Shown here in pieces: positions 31,272 to 40,923 of a stretch of DNA of 64,000 bases (its first letter is position 1; each line of letters starts with the position of its first letter). The notes under the pieces are model-generated. The model was given only the letters and a program-made list of their open reading frames with translations, was not told where the DNA came from and did not search any database. The stretch is from Limnobacter sp. (lineage in GTDB: Bacteria > Pseudomonadota > Gammaproteobacteria > Burkholderiales > Burkholderiaceae_B). The stretch lies in NCBI GenBank assembly GCA_029866125.1, contig JARWZZ010000009.1, forward strand, positions 1 to 64,000. The letters are read 5' to 3'. A program made the translations under genes and the position numbers.

Positions 31272-31904
31272 TTAGTCTGGAGGAAAGCGTAGGCGTGAGA
31301 AATCCCTTCCAGCCAAGATTGCTTGACGTTCAATCTCGCTTGCAGAGTTGATCAAACCGCGCTGTTCCAGAAAAATCAAAAAAGCCCTGGTGCTGACTTT
31401 TCTGCAATCGTCTGGCAATACGAAAGTTGAACGCGCTATTTTATGGTCTTCAAAAAGGAACACGCCCTTGCGCATGGGTATTTGCAAAGCAAACTCATTC
31501 ATGACTTCTTGAATGGCCAGCTCTCCCAAATTGGACTTCTTGGGTTTTTCTTCAGGACTTTTTAGCTGGGCTTGACACCGATCTTGATACCGGGTGTGAA
31601 TGCGGGTGTCAACCACTGTGATTTTGCCCTTGGTGCCATTGCGAGTTTGGCCGCTCACCGTACCATTTACCCTGCCATTTACCCTGCCATTTAGCCAGTC
31701 TGCAATTTTCTGACTAGTCGGCGTGTTGTTTCTTGTGACTTCATGTAAAACCATGTCCACAATCGACACATCCCACCCCGGTTTAAATAGCAAGTCCAAT
31801 GCATCGGCGTACGCCAGGGTAATTAGCGGACCCGCATCAGGAAAAAGAATGGGGAGTGGAGAGTTGAGAGTCAAAGTGGTAGGTATAGACGAAGAGCAGT
31901 TCAA
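31272..31904 (-). CDS. PIN-like protein (putative VapC-type toxin)
   Basis: FPDAGPLITLAYADALDLL...VDMVLHEV; immediately downstream of RHH-like ORF. Confidence 0.6.
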   Translation of the reverse strand: MNCSSSIPTTLTLNSPLPILFPDAGPLITLAYADALDLLFKPGWDVSIVDMVLHEVTRNNTPTSQKIADWLNGRVNGRVNGTVSGQTRNGTKGKITVVDTRIHTRYQDRCQAQLKSPEEKPKKSNLGELAIQEVMNEFALQIPMRKGVFLFEDHKIARSTFVLPDDCRKVSTRAFLIFLEQRGLINSASEIERQAILAGRDFSRLRFPPD

Positions 31905-32242
31905 AGATTGTTCAAGTCATCAACCATTCTGTTTGTTTCACTTTCACTTAACCTAGGCATGGGCAGGTGGGCTTGGGCCATCAACAAAAAAAGGTCTTCT
32001 TGGCTGTCAATGCCTAACTGGATCATGGCTTCTTGGTCGTTTAAGCGGCCAAATGAAAAGCCAAGCAGCACAAAGTAGTTGTGGTTGCCAGAACGCTCAG
32101 CTGCTTCATAGGTTTCAACCAAATACCGCAACTCTGCATTAAAAAGTGCGTTGATTGAAGTGTCTGCTTTGGCGGCAATGACCTTGGCGCGCTTAAGCAA
32201 TTCCTTATCCACTGAGCCAGTAAAGTTGACTGAAGTTCCCAT
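31901..32242 (-). CDS. Ribbon-helix-helix-like putative antitoxin
   Basis: VNFTGSVDKELLKRAKVIAAKADTSINALFNAELRYLVE; overlaps the PIN-like ORF. Confidence 0.55.
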   Translation of the reverse strand: MGTSVNFTGSVDKELLKRAKVIAAKADTSINALFNAELRYLVETYEAAERSGNHNYFVLLGFSFGRLNDQEAMIQLGIDSQEDLFLLMAQAHLPMPRLSESETNRMVDDLNNL

Positions 32243-32294
32243 TGATGCACCGACCTACAAAAAGTCGCCAAGTGAATTATTGCAACCCACTATA

Positions 32295-32326
32295 ACACAC
32301 AATCATGTGTTACACACAATTATGTG
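32295..32326. promoter_or_regulatory. 15-bp direct repeat ACACACAATYATGTG x2 (17-bp period), candidate operator
   Basis: Read directly; ~50 bp upstream of the RHH-like ORF. Confidence 0.5.
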
Positions 32327-32338
32327 CTGGTTACTCGA

Positions 32339-32797
32339 TCAAGCACCCAATGCCTTCGCCGCTTCATGCACCGCTTGCCGGATTCTTGGATACGAGCCAC
32401 ACCGGCAAACGTTGCCGGATAAGGCTTCATCAACCTGTGCATCAGTGGGTTTGGGATTGGCTTTCAGCAATGCCGACGCCGCCATGACTTGACCGGGCTG
32501 GCAATAGCCACACTGGGCAACATCCAAGCTTACCCAAGCTTTTTTCACAGCTTCGGCGAATTTGTCTTGCGCACCTTCAATGGTGGTAATTGCCTTGCCT
32601 TGCACCGCCTCAATAGGCGTGACGCAAGAGCGAGTTGCCACACCATCCACATGCACGGTACAAGCGCCGCATAAGGCCATGCCACAGCCAAACTTGGTGC
32701 CAGTCATGGAGAGCTCATCCCTTAAAGCCCAAAGCAAGGGAGTGTCGGGGGTGCTGTCGAGGGCTTTTTCCTGCCCGTTTATCTGCAGTTTGATCAT
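32339..32797 (-). CDS. iorA: Isoquinoline 1-oxidoreductase-like alpha subunit (2Fe-2S)
   Basis: CGMALCGACTVHVDG; CGYCQPGQ...NVCRCGSYPRIRQAV. Confidence 0.85.
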   Translation of the reverse strand: MIKLQINGQEKALDSTPDTPLLWALRDELSMTGTKFGCGMALCGACTVHVDGVATRSCVTPIEAVQGKAITTIEGAQDKFAEAVKKAWVSLDVAQCGYCQPGQVMAASALLKANPKPTDAQVDEALSGNVCRCGSYPRIRQAVHEAAKALGA

Positions 32798-35067
32798 GCT
32801 GTTTTTCCAAGTTTCAAAGGCAGTTCTCTCAGGCGCTTGCCGGTCAAGGCAAAAATAGCGTTGGCCAGTGCGGGTGCCACAGGTGGCAAGCCTGGCTCGC
32901 CCACCCCTTCTGGCGGCAGGGCGCTGGGTACGATGTGGGTTTCAATGAGCGGGGTTTCATTCAAACGCAATAGCATGTAATCGTTGAAATTACCTTGCGT
33001 GGCCTGCCCCTTGTCAAAATCAATTTGGCCGTACAAGGCGGCAGACAATCCAAAAATCACACTGCTTTCAATTTGCTGCGCAACGGTGTTGGGGTTGACT
33101 GCAAAACCGCAATCAATGGCGCACACCACCCGGTGTACTTTAATTTCGCCTTGATTATTCACCGAGGCCTCCACCACTTGTGCCACAGCAGAGCCAAAGC
33201 ATTCATGCATGGCGATGCCACGCGCCATTTTGCTTCCATCTGGGGCCAGGCTCAAGGGCTGATCCAAGCCCGCCTTTTTTGCAGCAAGGTCAAGAACAGC
33301 CAACTCGCGCCGGCGGTTCAGCAACAAATTGCGGCGGAACTGGTAGGGGTCTTTGCCTGCGGCATGGGCGCATTCGTCGATGAAACTTTCTTTAAAAAAC
33401 GCTTGGTGCGAGTGCCCCACTGCACGCCAAAAGCCCACAGGGACGGGCAAGTCTACATTCACATGACCCATGCGTACATTGGGAAATTCATAGGCGGTGT
33501 CAAACCCGCCTTCAGCACTGGTTTTATCCGGACCTTTGACGGGCAGCCCTGCATTGCGGCTCATAAAACCGCCAGTAATGCCCTGCCCGGCTGATACATG
33601 GGTCCATGCCGTTAAATTGCCTGCCGCATCGAAGCCTGCTTTGAAGCGGGCCACACACGCGGGGCGATAAAAGTCGTGGCGCATGTCGTCCTCGCGACTC
33701 CAAATCACCTGCACGGGTTTGTTGGGGAATTGCTTTGCAATTTCTGCCGCTTGGGCAATGACATCAGACTCCAAGCGACGACCAAAACCACCGCCGAGGT
33801 ACGTCACCCGGACTTCTACTTTTTCTTTGCTTAAGCCCAGCGCTTTGGCAGCGGCATTTCTCGCAAAATCGGGCACTTGGGTTGGGGCCCACACAATCGC
33901 ATGGGTACCCAAATATTGCACAGTGCAATTCATGGGCTCCATGGTGGCATGGGCCAAGTAGGGCACTGCGTATTCAGCTTCCAAGCGTTTGGGACTGGCT
34001 TTGAGGGCGGCTTCGGGCTCGCCTTTTTTCCAAAAGCCAAAGCCGTTGCTGGACTCTAGTTCAGCCCACAAGGCGGTGTGCAATTCGGCAGAGAAAAAGT
34101 CTTTCATCTTGCCGTCATCAAAGTTGACCTGCACAAGTCCTAGCGCTTTTTTGGCTTTCCACCACCCATCAGCCACCACCGCCACACCGCCACTGCCCCC
34201 GTGTTTACCGCTGAACTGCACCACACCCAATACGCCGGGGGTCGATTTCAATGCTTGTGCATCGAAACTTTTAACAGTACCGCCGCGTGCAGGGCTCATT
34301 TTGACTGCTGCAAACACCATGCCGGGCGGGCGTACATCAATACCAAAACTGGCAGTGCCTTCCACTTTGGCAAGGCTTTCCAAGCGTTTCATGGGTTTGC
34401 CCAACAGCTTGAATGTTTTGGGGTCTTTGAGGCGAACAGTGTCAGCAGGCTGAGGAGAGGGGCCAACCCACTTCACCGCATCGCCCAAGGTGGCGGTCAT
34501 GCCTGCGGGTCCATAAAACTGGCCGTCAGTCAGGCCTACAAGGTCGGGGCGAATTCGCCATTTTTTTGCGACTGCTGCCAGAAGTACAGCACGGGTGCTT
34601 GCTGCGGCATGGCGCATGGGCAGCCACATGTCCCGCACACTGGCAGAACCGCCTGTCATCATAAAACCCATTTGTTGGGCAAATTTTCGCATCACCCAGC
34701 GGGCTGAATCTGCGATGACGCCTTCGTCATCTGACCGGAATGGCACGCCTTCAGCAATCGCCGCAATGTTGCCGTACAGGGGGTCAATCGGGGCTTGCTC
34801 CCAAGTCATTTGGGCCCAATCGCAATCCAGTTCCTCGGCGACCAACATCATCAATGCAGTGTGGACGCCCTGCCCCATTTCGGACCGGCACATGACGACA
34901 GTAACGGTGCTGTCTTGCCCTACTTTGACCCATGCATTCAACGCAATTTGATTGTTTGCAATCGGCAGGCGGCTTGCACGCAATTCCTGACGCGCTGGGC
35001 TGGCGCAACCCACCATCAGGCCGCCGCTGGCTAGGGACGACATGACTAAAAAAGACCGACGATCCAT
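32794..35067 (-). CDS. iorB: Isoquinoline 1-oxidoreductase-like beta subunit (molybdopterin-binding)
   Basis: Xanthine dehydrogenase-like; TLGGGFGRRLESDVIAQA; Tat-like N-terminus MDRRSFLVMSSL. Confidence 0.85.
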   Translation of the reverse strand: MDRRSFLVMSSLASGGLMVGCASPARQELRASRLPIANNQIALNAWVKVGQDSTVTVVMCRSEMGQGVHTALMMLVAEELDCDWAQMTWEQAPIDPLYGNIAAIAEGVPFRSDDEGVIADSARWVMRKFAQQMGFMMTGGSASVRDMWLPMRHAAASTRAVLLAAVAKKWRIRPDLVGLTDGQFYGPAGMTATLGDAVKWVGPSPQPADTVRLKDPKTFKLLGKPMKRLESLAKVEGTASFGIDVRPPGMVFAAVKMSPARGGTVKSFDAQALKSTPGVLGVVQFSGKHGGSGGVAVVADGWWKAKKALGLVQVNFDDGKMKDFFSAELHTALWAELESSNGFGFWKKGEPEAALKASPKRLEAEYAVPYLAHATMEPMNCTVQYLGTHAIVWAPTQVPDFARNAAAKALGLSKEKVEVRVTYLGGGFGRRLESDVIAQAAEIAKQFPNKPVQVIWSREDDMRHDFYRPACVARFKAGFDAAGNLTAWTHVSAGQGITGGFMSRNAGLPVKGPDKTSAEGGFDTAYEFPNVRMGHVNVDLPVPVGFWRAVGHSHQAFFKESFIDECAHAAGKDPYQFRRNLLLNRRRELAVLDLAAKKAGLDQPLSLAPDGSKMARGIAMHECFGSAVAQVVEASVNNQGEIKVHRVVCAIDCGFAVNPNTVAQQIESSVIFGLSAALYGQIDFDKGQATQGNFNDYMLLRLNETPLIETHIVPSALPPEGVGEPGLPPVAPALANAIFALTGKRLRELPLKLGKTA

Positions 35068-35125
35068 CTGACTCCACTCCTTTTGCTCTTGTGTGGTCAG
35101 ATTAACCCAAAAGAGGCATGTTGAA

Positions 35126-36790
35126 TTACTTACCCTTTGAAGTTTTATTGATCATTTCAAGCACCAAGGACCGAACAATCTGCCCTCTGCTGAGGGCACG
35201 CGCGCCCGGCGTCCACCAGCCGTCGCTTTGCATCACTTTGGCAGCTTGTACAAATCGGTTTTCAAACTCAGTGAAGTCTGAATCTGTAAAATTGTGGCTA
35301 AAAATAAGGCGCCCACTGCCCACCCAGCTGAGTAGCAGCCCTGCATCGCGCAGGTAAAACTGAAACATCCAGTGGTAGCGTGACGGGATGCTGTACACCA
35401 CCGTCCACACCGACACCATGTTGCGCACTTGCACGGGCAAACCCAAGGCAGTAAGCCGTTGATTAAGTTGCTGCGCGCGACCATCCCACAAAGCGTCCAG
35501 TTCAACCCCCCGCATTTGATGATGTTCGGTCACATGGTGCAGGAATTGATTCATGGCCAGCATCACATAGGGGTGGGCATTGAATGTACCCCGAGCAAAA
35601 CAGATGTCAGCAGGCTTTGCAGGCTTGTAGCGTGCCATGTACCGCGCCTTGCCGCACAGCACGCCCACAGGCAAGCCGCCACCCAGCGTTTTGCCGTAGG
35701 TGACCATGTCGGCCTCTACACCAAAATAGCCTTGGGCACCGGTTAAGCCCAAACGGAAGCCCAGAAACACTTCGTCCAAAATAAGAACAATGCCTCTGCT
35801 GGTGCACACTTCGCGCAGGTCGCTCAGCCATTGGGTGTAAGCGGCTTTGTCATACCCGGCGCGCCTTGTGCCGGTCACCAGTGAGGAATCTGAAGGTGCG
35901 TTGCCGTTGGGGTGCAAAGCCTGTAGAGGGTTGACCAACACGCAGGCGATGTCGTTTCGCGATTTGAGTACGGCCAAGGTGCGGGCGCTGCACTCTTTTA
36001 AAGTAAGGGTGTGCTGCGCATTGACAGGGTTGCCAATGCCAGGTTGGACCTCGCCCCACCAGCCGTGGTAGGCGCCAGCAAACCTGACAATGCGTTTGCG
36101 GCCTGTGTGGTATTGAGCAAGACGAACGGCCTGCATCACAGCCTCGGTGCCGGACATGTGGAAAGACACCTCGTCCATGCCGGATATGTTGCACAAGCGG
36201 GTTACATTGTCGAGTATGACCGGATGGTAATGACCCAGCACTGGGCCCAAGTCATGAGCCTGATTGTTGGCAACGCTTAAGAATTGTTTGTAAGCATCAT
36301 AGCCCAGCAAATTGCAACCATAGGAGCCAGTTACATCCATGTACTGGCGGCCCTCCTCGTCCCACACATTCACGCCACTGGAATGGCTAAGGAAGGGGTT
36401 GAGGGTAAGCTTTTCTGACACCAGCTTTCTGAATTGGAAAGGCACCCGGTACAAGCCGGTGAAACGGGAGTCCGACAGGTGATTTTTAAGCGTGTGGATC
36501 CGTGTAATGAGCTCTGGGTCTCTTATTCTCAAACGCTCTGCCAAGTTTAAAAAGCCTTGCTTGCGTTGCTTTGCTACTTCAGGGTTGGGTTGGTCTGATT
36601 CAAAAAACGCATGGTCTGCCAAACCATAGTATGGAATCCATTTGGACACCCGCTTGGCCATTTTGACATGCCCCACCAAGCCCGGCTGCTTGGCCAATGA
36701 AAGTTGTAGCCTAAGTGCGGCTTTGTACAGCAGGTACGCGGCTACGGGCAGCAGAGCGAGGAGTAACACTGGATTGGTGGTTTGCAACAT
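35126..36790 (-). CDS. Membrane-anchored class III aminotransferase (glutamate-1-semialdehyde aminotransferase-like)
   Basis: PLP motifs LILDEVFLGFR and TYGKTLGGGLPVG; N-terminal hydrophobic segment. Confidence 0.75.
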   Translation of the reverse strand: MLQTTNPVLLLALLPVAAYLLYKAALRLQLSLAKQPGLVGHVKMAKRVSKWIPYYGLADHAFFESDQPNPEVAKQRKQGFLNLAERLRIRDPELITRIHTLKNHLSDSRFTGLYRVPFQFRKLVSEKLTLNPFLSHSSGVNVWDEEGRQYMDVTGSYGCNLLGYDAYKQFLSVANNQAHDLGPVLGHYHPVILDNVTRLCNISGMDEVSFHMSGTEAVMQAVRLAQYHTGRKRIVRFAGAYHGWWGEVQPGIGNPVNAQHTLTLKECSARTLAVLKSRNDIACVLVNPLQALHPNGNAPSDSSLVTGTRRAGYDKAAYTQWLSDLREVCTSRGIVLILDEVFLGFRLGLTGAQGYFGVEADMVTYGKTLGGGLPVGVLCGKARYMARYKPAKPADICFARGTFNAHPYVMLAMNQFLHHVTEHHQMRGVELDALWDGRAQQLNQRLTALGLPVQVRNMVSVWTVVYSIPSRYHWMFQFYLRDAGLLLSWVGSGRLIFSHNFTDSDFTEFENRFVQAAKVMQSDGWWTPGARALSRGQIVRSLVLEMINKTSKGK

Positions 36791-36865
36791 GGTTTTAATT
36801 CCGACACACAATTGAAATCATCGACTGTTACTTTGTAGCCCTTGTGCATGACAGCGTGATTAAAA

Positions 36866-37705
36866 ATGGCCAGCGTGTTGGACGATTTGAGTTTTTTATT
36901 GACCAACCGCTTTCCGAGGTTGTTGGTTTCCAGCTTGATGGGGGTGATTAGCCGTTGGGAACACCGGTGGTTTGTCAAGCCGGCTTTGTGGGTTTGGAAT
37001 GCATGTGCAAACTTGAATTTGCATGAGGCTGAGAAATCAGAATTCACATCCATTCGGGATTGCTTTACCCGGGCGTTGAAGCCAGGGATGAGGCCCATTG
37101 CAAAAAACGCTACTTTTGTAAGCCCCTGCGATGGCATTTTGGGTGCACATGGCTTGATTGAAAAGGGCACCCTATTGCAAATCAAGGGCATGCCCTATCA
37201 ACTGAGTGAGTTGCTGCTGGATGATGAGGCTGCAGCCCAATTGGAAGGCTATCGATACCTGACCATTCGGATTACAGCCAGCATGTACCACCGTTTACAT
37301 AGCCCAGCGAGTTTGAAAATTCAGGGCATGCGCTGGATTACCGGAGACTGCTGGAATGTGAATCCGATTGCACTCCAACGCGTGCAAAAACTATTTTGCC
37401 GCAACCACCGGGCGGTGATTTTTACGGAATTAAGCACTGGCGAAACCTGCGTGATTGTGCCTGTTGCAGCCGTGCTGGTGGGCGCTTTGCGATTGCATGC
37501 ACTGGGCAAGGTGGTGGACCAACACACGGCACCTTTTGAGCTGAAGGTGAATGACCAAGAAGCAGACGCAGGTGAGGAATTGGGCTGGTTTGAACATGGC
37601 TCCACCGTGGTGATGCTGGTGCCCGCCCATTACCGCTTGGCCCAAGGCCTGCAGGAAGGCAGCGGTTTGAAGATGGGGCAGGTTTTGATGCAAAGGGCGC
37701 CATAA
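36866..37705 (+). CDS. psd: Phosphatidylserine decarboxylase-like proenzyme
   Basis: FVSPCDGILG, YHRLHSP, ELGWFEHGSTVVMLVP (processing-site-like GST). Confidence 0.8.
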   Translation: MASVLDDLSFLLTNRFPRLLVSSLMGVISRWEHRWFVKPALWVWNACANLNLHEAEKSEFTSIRDCFTRALKPGMRPIAKNATFVSPCDGILGAHGLIEKGTLLQIKGMPYQLSELLLDDEAAAQLEGYRYLTIRITASMYHRLHSPASLKIQGMRWITGDCWNVNPIALQRVQKLFCRNHRAVIFTELSTGETCVIVPVAAVLVGALRLHALGKVVDQHTAPFELKVNDQEADAGEELGWFEHGSTVVMLVPAHYRLAQGLQEGSGLKMGQVLMQRAP

Positions 37706-37773
37706 AGTGTGTTTGTTAGCACCGGGCTGGATTAAGATGATGGGCTGATTCGGCTGCCTTTTTTCAACCTACC

Positions 37774-38418
37774 ATGCTTCAATACCTAACCATACCCGTT
37801 ACCCAATTCGCTCAAAACTGCTCCATTGTTTGGTGCGACGAAACCCGAAAAGCAGCTGTCATTGACCCGGGTGGGGACTTGGACAAATTGCTTGCTGCGG
37901 TGAAGGCAGAAAACTTGGAATTGGAACAAATCTGGCTAACCCATGCACACATTGACCATGCTGGAGGCACGGCGGAATTGGCATCCCGTTTGGGCTTGCC
38001 TATTGTTGGCCCGCATGAGGGCGATCAGTTTTGGATTGATCGTTTGGCGGATCAAAGCCGAATGTTTAACTTCCCGCCGTCTAAACCATTTACCCCCAAC
38101 CGTTGGCTGAACGATGGCGACACCGTTCAAATTGGGCTATGTACCTTGAATGTACGGCACTGCCCCGGCCACACTCCAGGCCATGTGGTATTCCACTCGC
38201 CACAAGCCCAACGTGCATTTGTGGGCGATGTGCTGTTTGCGGGCAGCATAGGCCGGACCGATTTTCCGGGTGGCGATTTTGACACCTTGATTGACAGCAT
38301 CAAAGAGCGCCTGTGGCCCATGGGCAATGACACGGTGTTTATACCGGGCCACGGCCCAGAGGGTAGTTTCGGCGAGGAACGCAAACGCAATCCCTATGTC
38401 AGGGATTTGCAGTTTTAA
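37774..38418 (+). CDS. MBL-fold hydrolase (YcbL/glyoxalase II-like)
   Basis: WLTHAHIDHAGG; RHCPGHTPGHVVF; FIPGHGPEG. Confidence 0.88.
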   Translation: MLQYLTIPVTQFAQNCSIVWCDETRKAAVIDPGGDLDKLLAAVKAENLELEQIWLTHAHIDHAGGTAELASRLGLPIVGPHEGDQFWIDRLADQSRMFNFPPSKPFTPNRWLNDGDTVQIGLCTLNVRHCPGHTPGHVVFHSPQAQRAFVGDVLFAGSIGRTDFPGGDFDTLIDSIKERLWPMGNDTVFIPGHGPEGSFGEERKRNPYVRDLQF

Positions 38419-38419
38419 C

Positions 38420-39760
38420 TCATTGGGCCGATTCAGTGAGTCTGCCCACGCAATAGTAGGTAATTCCCTCCCGGCGCATTTTTTCAGGTTCAAACAGGTT
38501 GCGCCCGTCAAACAGCACGGGGGTTTTTAACTTGTTTAGAATCAAGTCGAAATCTGGCGCATGGAAGGCTTTCCATTCGGTACAAATAATCAAGGCATCT
38601 GCATCGCGCAAGGCAGTTTCTTTGGTGCCGCAAAGCACCAAGTCTTCACGGTGACCATATAAGCGCTGGGCCTCTTCCATGGCCTGTGGGTCGTAGGCTT
38701 GAACAATTGCACCGGCTTCCCACAAGGCTTCCATCAGCACCCGGCTGGGTGCTTCGCGCATGTCGTCGGTGTTGGGTTTGAAGCTCAGGCCCCACAAAGC
38801 AAAAGTGCGGCCTTTCAGTTTACCATCAAAATATGCGCTGATTTTGTCCAGCATGAATCGCTTTTGCTCTTGATTGCGCTGAGTAATGGCTTTGAGCACT
38901 TTGGCATCCAGCCCGCAGGATTCTGCAATCTGAATCAAGGCTTGTACATCCTTGGGAAAGCAAGACCCACCGTAACCAATGCCTGGGTAAATAAAGTCGT
39001 AGCCAATGCGTTGGTCGCTGCCGATGCCTTTGCGCACGGCTTCAATGTCTGCACCCAGCTTTTCTGCCAGGTTGGCCATCTCGTTCATGAAACTGATTTT
39101 GGTGGCCAACATGCTGTTGGCGGCGTACTTGGTCAGCTCAGCACTGCGCACGTCCATCACAATCATTTTTTCGTGATTGCGGTTGCTGAACGCATACAAA
39201 TCACGTAGCACTTCCAATGTGTGCGCATTGCGTGTGCCCACAATGATGCGGTCGGGCTTGCTTGCGTCGGCCACAGCGGAACCTTGCTTGAGAAACTCAG
39301 GGTTGCTGGCCACATCAAAGGTCAAATCGCGGCGATTGCGCTCAAACAGGATTTGCTCCATGCGATGGGCCACTTGCTCGTTGGTGCCCACTGGCACGGT
39401 TGAGCGGCAAATCACGATTTGATGCTGTTCCATCAAATTGGCAATGGTGGAGGCTACATCCAGTACATAACGCAAATCGGCGGACCCATCCGTGCAAGAG
39501 GGGGTACCCACAGCAATGAATTGCAAGTTGGAGAAGGCAACCCCTTCTGCCGCGTCGGTGGTAAATATCAAGCGGCCTTCGGCCAAATTGTCGCGCACCA
39601 AGGGTTCAAGCCCAGGCTCATAGAATGGAACTTGGCCTTGCTTGAGGCGAGCAATTTTTTCTTCATTGGTGTCCACACAACACACTTGATGGCCTGCAGT
39701 CGCCAACACGGCGGCATGCACCAAACCCACATAACCGATTCCGAATACTGTGACTTTCAT
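38420..39760 (-). CDS. ugd: UDP-glucose 6-dehydrogenase
   Basis: MKVTVFGIGYVGLVHAAVLA; GIGYGGSCFPKDVQAL. Confidence 0.93.
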   Translation of the reverse strand: MKVTVFGIGYVGLVHAAVLATAGHQVCCVDTNEEKIARLKQGQVPFYEPGLEPLVRDNLAEGRLIFTTDAAEGVAFSNLQFIAVGTPSCTDGSADLRYVLDVASTIANLMEQHQIVICRSTVPVGTNEQVAHRMEQILFERNRRDLTFDVASNPEFLKQGSAVADASKPDRIIVGTRNAHTLEVLRDLYAFSNRNHEKMIVMDVRSAELTKYAANSMLATKISFMNEMANLAEKLGADIEAVRKGIGSDQRIGYDFIYPGIGYGGSCFPKDVQALIQIAESCGLDAKVLKAITQRNQEQKRFMLDKISAYFDGKLKGRTFALWGLSFKPNTDDMREAPSRVLMEALWEAGAIVQAYDPQAMEEAQRLYGHREDLVLCGTKETALRDADALIICTEWKAFHAPDFDLILNKLKTPVLFDGRNLFEPEKMRREGITYYCVGRLTESAQ

Positions 39761-40923
39761 GAGCTGGCTTTTTGTATTGTTGATGTTTTGTTGGTCAATG
39801 CTTGGGGTGCTGTTGGATATACAGCTGCATGCACACGAATAATCCGAGTGTGATCAATCGGCTTGAGGTTATTGAAAAATTGCTGGCTGGCGGCAGGCCA
39901 AGAATACCGCTCGGCATGCTGACGCGCCTTTTCTTTGGGAATGTCCAAAGCCTGTATGCAAGCAATGTACAAATCTTCATCTAGAACGCCTGCGCCACTG
40001 TCACCCACCACATCCAAAGGGCCAGTAACCGGGTAAGCGGCAACGGGCAACCCGCAGGCCATGGCTTCAAGCAGCACCAAACCAAAAGTGTCGGTCAGGC
40101 TTGGAAAAACGAATACATCGGCCTGTTGGTAGGCATGGGCCAAAGTGTCTTGATCCAGCATGCCCAACCACTTCACGTCGGGGTATTTGGCTTCCAACTT
40201 GGCGCGCTGGGGGCCATCGCCTGCAACCCACTTTTCGCCTGGAAGGTCCAGCTTCAGGAATGCTTCAATGTTTTTTTCCACAGCCACACGCCCGGCAAAC
40301 AAAAACACGGGGCGCTTGGCGGGTTGCCACCAGTCGGAAGCAAATTGCTCCAGTCGCTTGTGGGTGGAAACCCCAAGTAAGCCTTGAGTTTCATGTGTCT
40401 TCGAATCACCCGCTGGCAAGCTAAAGCGTGCCAAGTCCACACCCCTGCTCCATCGCTTGATGTTTCGAAAACCATACTGGCTTAGCGTATTTTCCACTGA
40501 AGGTGTTGCCACCATGACTGATTCACTAGGCTTATGGAAGTGGCGCACAATCGCGTAGGTAAACCACAAGGGGATTCCAAACCGGGCCTTCACATATTCT
40601 GGAAACTTGGTGTGGTACGCCGTGGTAAATGGCCGGTTACTTTGAAGCGCGTAGGTGCGTGCAGCCCAACCCAGCGGGCCTTCAGTGGCAATGTGCAAGC
40701 AATCGGGATTGAACTGCTCAATCAATGATTGCATTTTGGCACTTGGCCGCCATGCCAATTGAATTTCAGGGTAAGTCGGACAAGGAAAGGTTTTGAATTG
40801 GTCAGGAGTTACCATAGACACTTCATGACCCAGGCTCATCAATTGAGCTTTGGTGTTCATTAAGGTTCTGACTACGCCATTGACTTGAGGGGCCCAAGCA
40901 TCGGTCACGATCATGATTCTCAT
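39757..40923 (-). CDS. GT4-family glycosyltransferase, Agt-like
   Basis: MRIMIVTDAWAPQVNGVVRTL; PSLTDTFGLVLLEAMACGLPVAA; adjacent to PlcP-like gene. Confidence 0.82.
   Translation of the reverse strand: MRIMIVTDAWAPQVNGVVRTLMNTKAQLMSLGHEVSMVTPDQFKTFPCPTYPEIQLAWRPSAKMQSLIEQFNPDCLHIATEGPLGWAARTYALQSNRPFTTAYHTKFPEYVKARFGIPLWFTYAIVRHFHKPSESVMVATPSVENTLSQYGFRNIKRWSRGVDLARFSLPAGDSKTHETQGLLGVSTHKRLEQFASDWWQPAKRPVFLFAGRVAVEKNIEAFLKLDLPGEKWVAGDGPQRAKLEAKYPDVKWLGMLDQDTLAHAYQQADVFVFPSLTDTFGLVLLEAMACGLPVAAYPVTGPLDVVGDSGAGVLDEDLYIACIQALDIPKEKARQHAERYSWPAASQQFFNNLKPIDHTRIIRVHAAVYPTAPQALTNKTSTIQKASS

Noticed and set aside
32995-33594. 199-aa + ORF over iorB (and similar long ORFs at 46348-46947 and 49512-50132)
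   Set aside because: All are antisense to well-supported genes and lack protein-like motifs
36812-36865. Pho box in the aminotransferase-psd divergent region
   Set aside because: Only one CTGTCAT-like half-site on -, no second repeat at the required spacing
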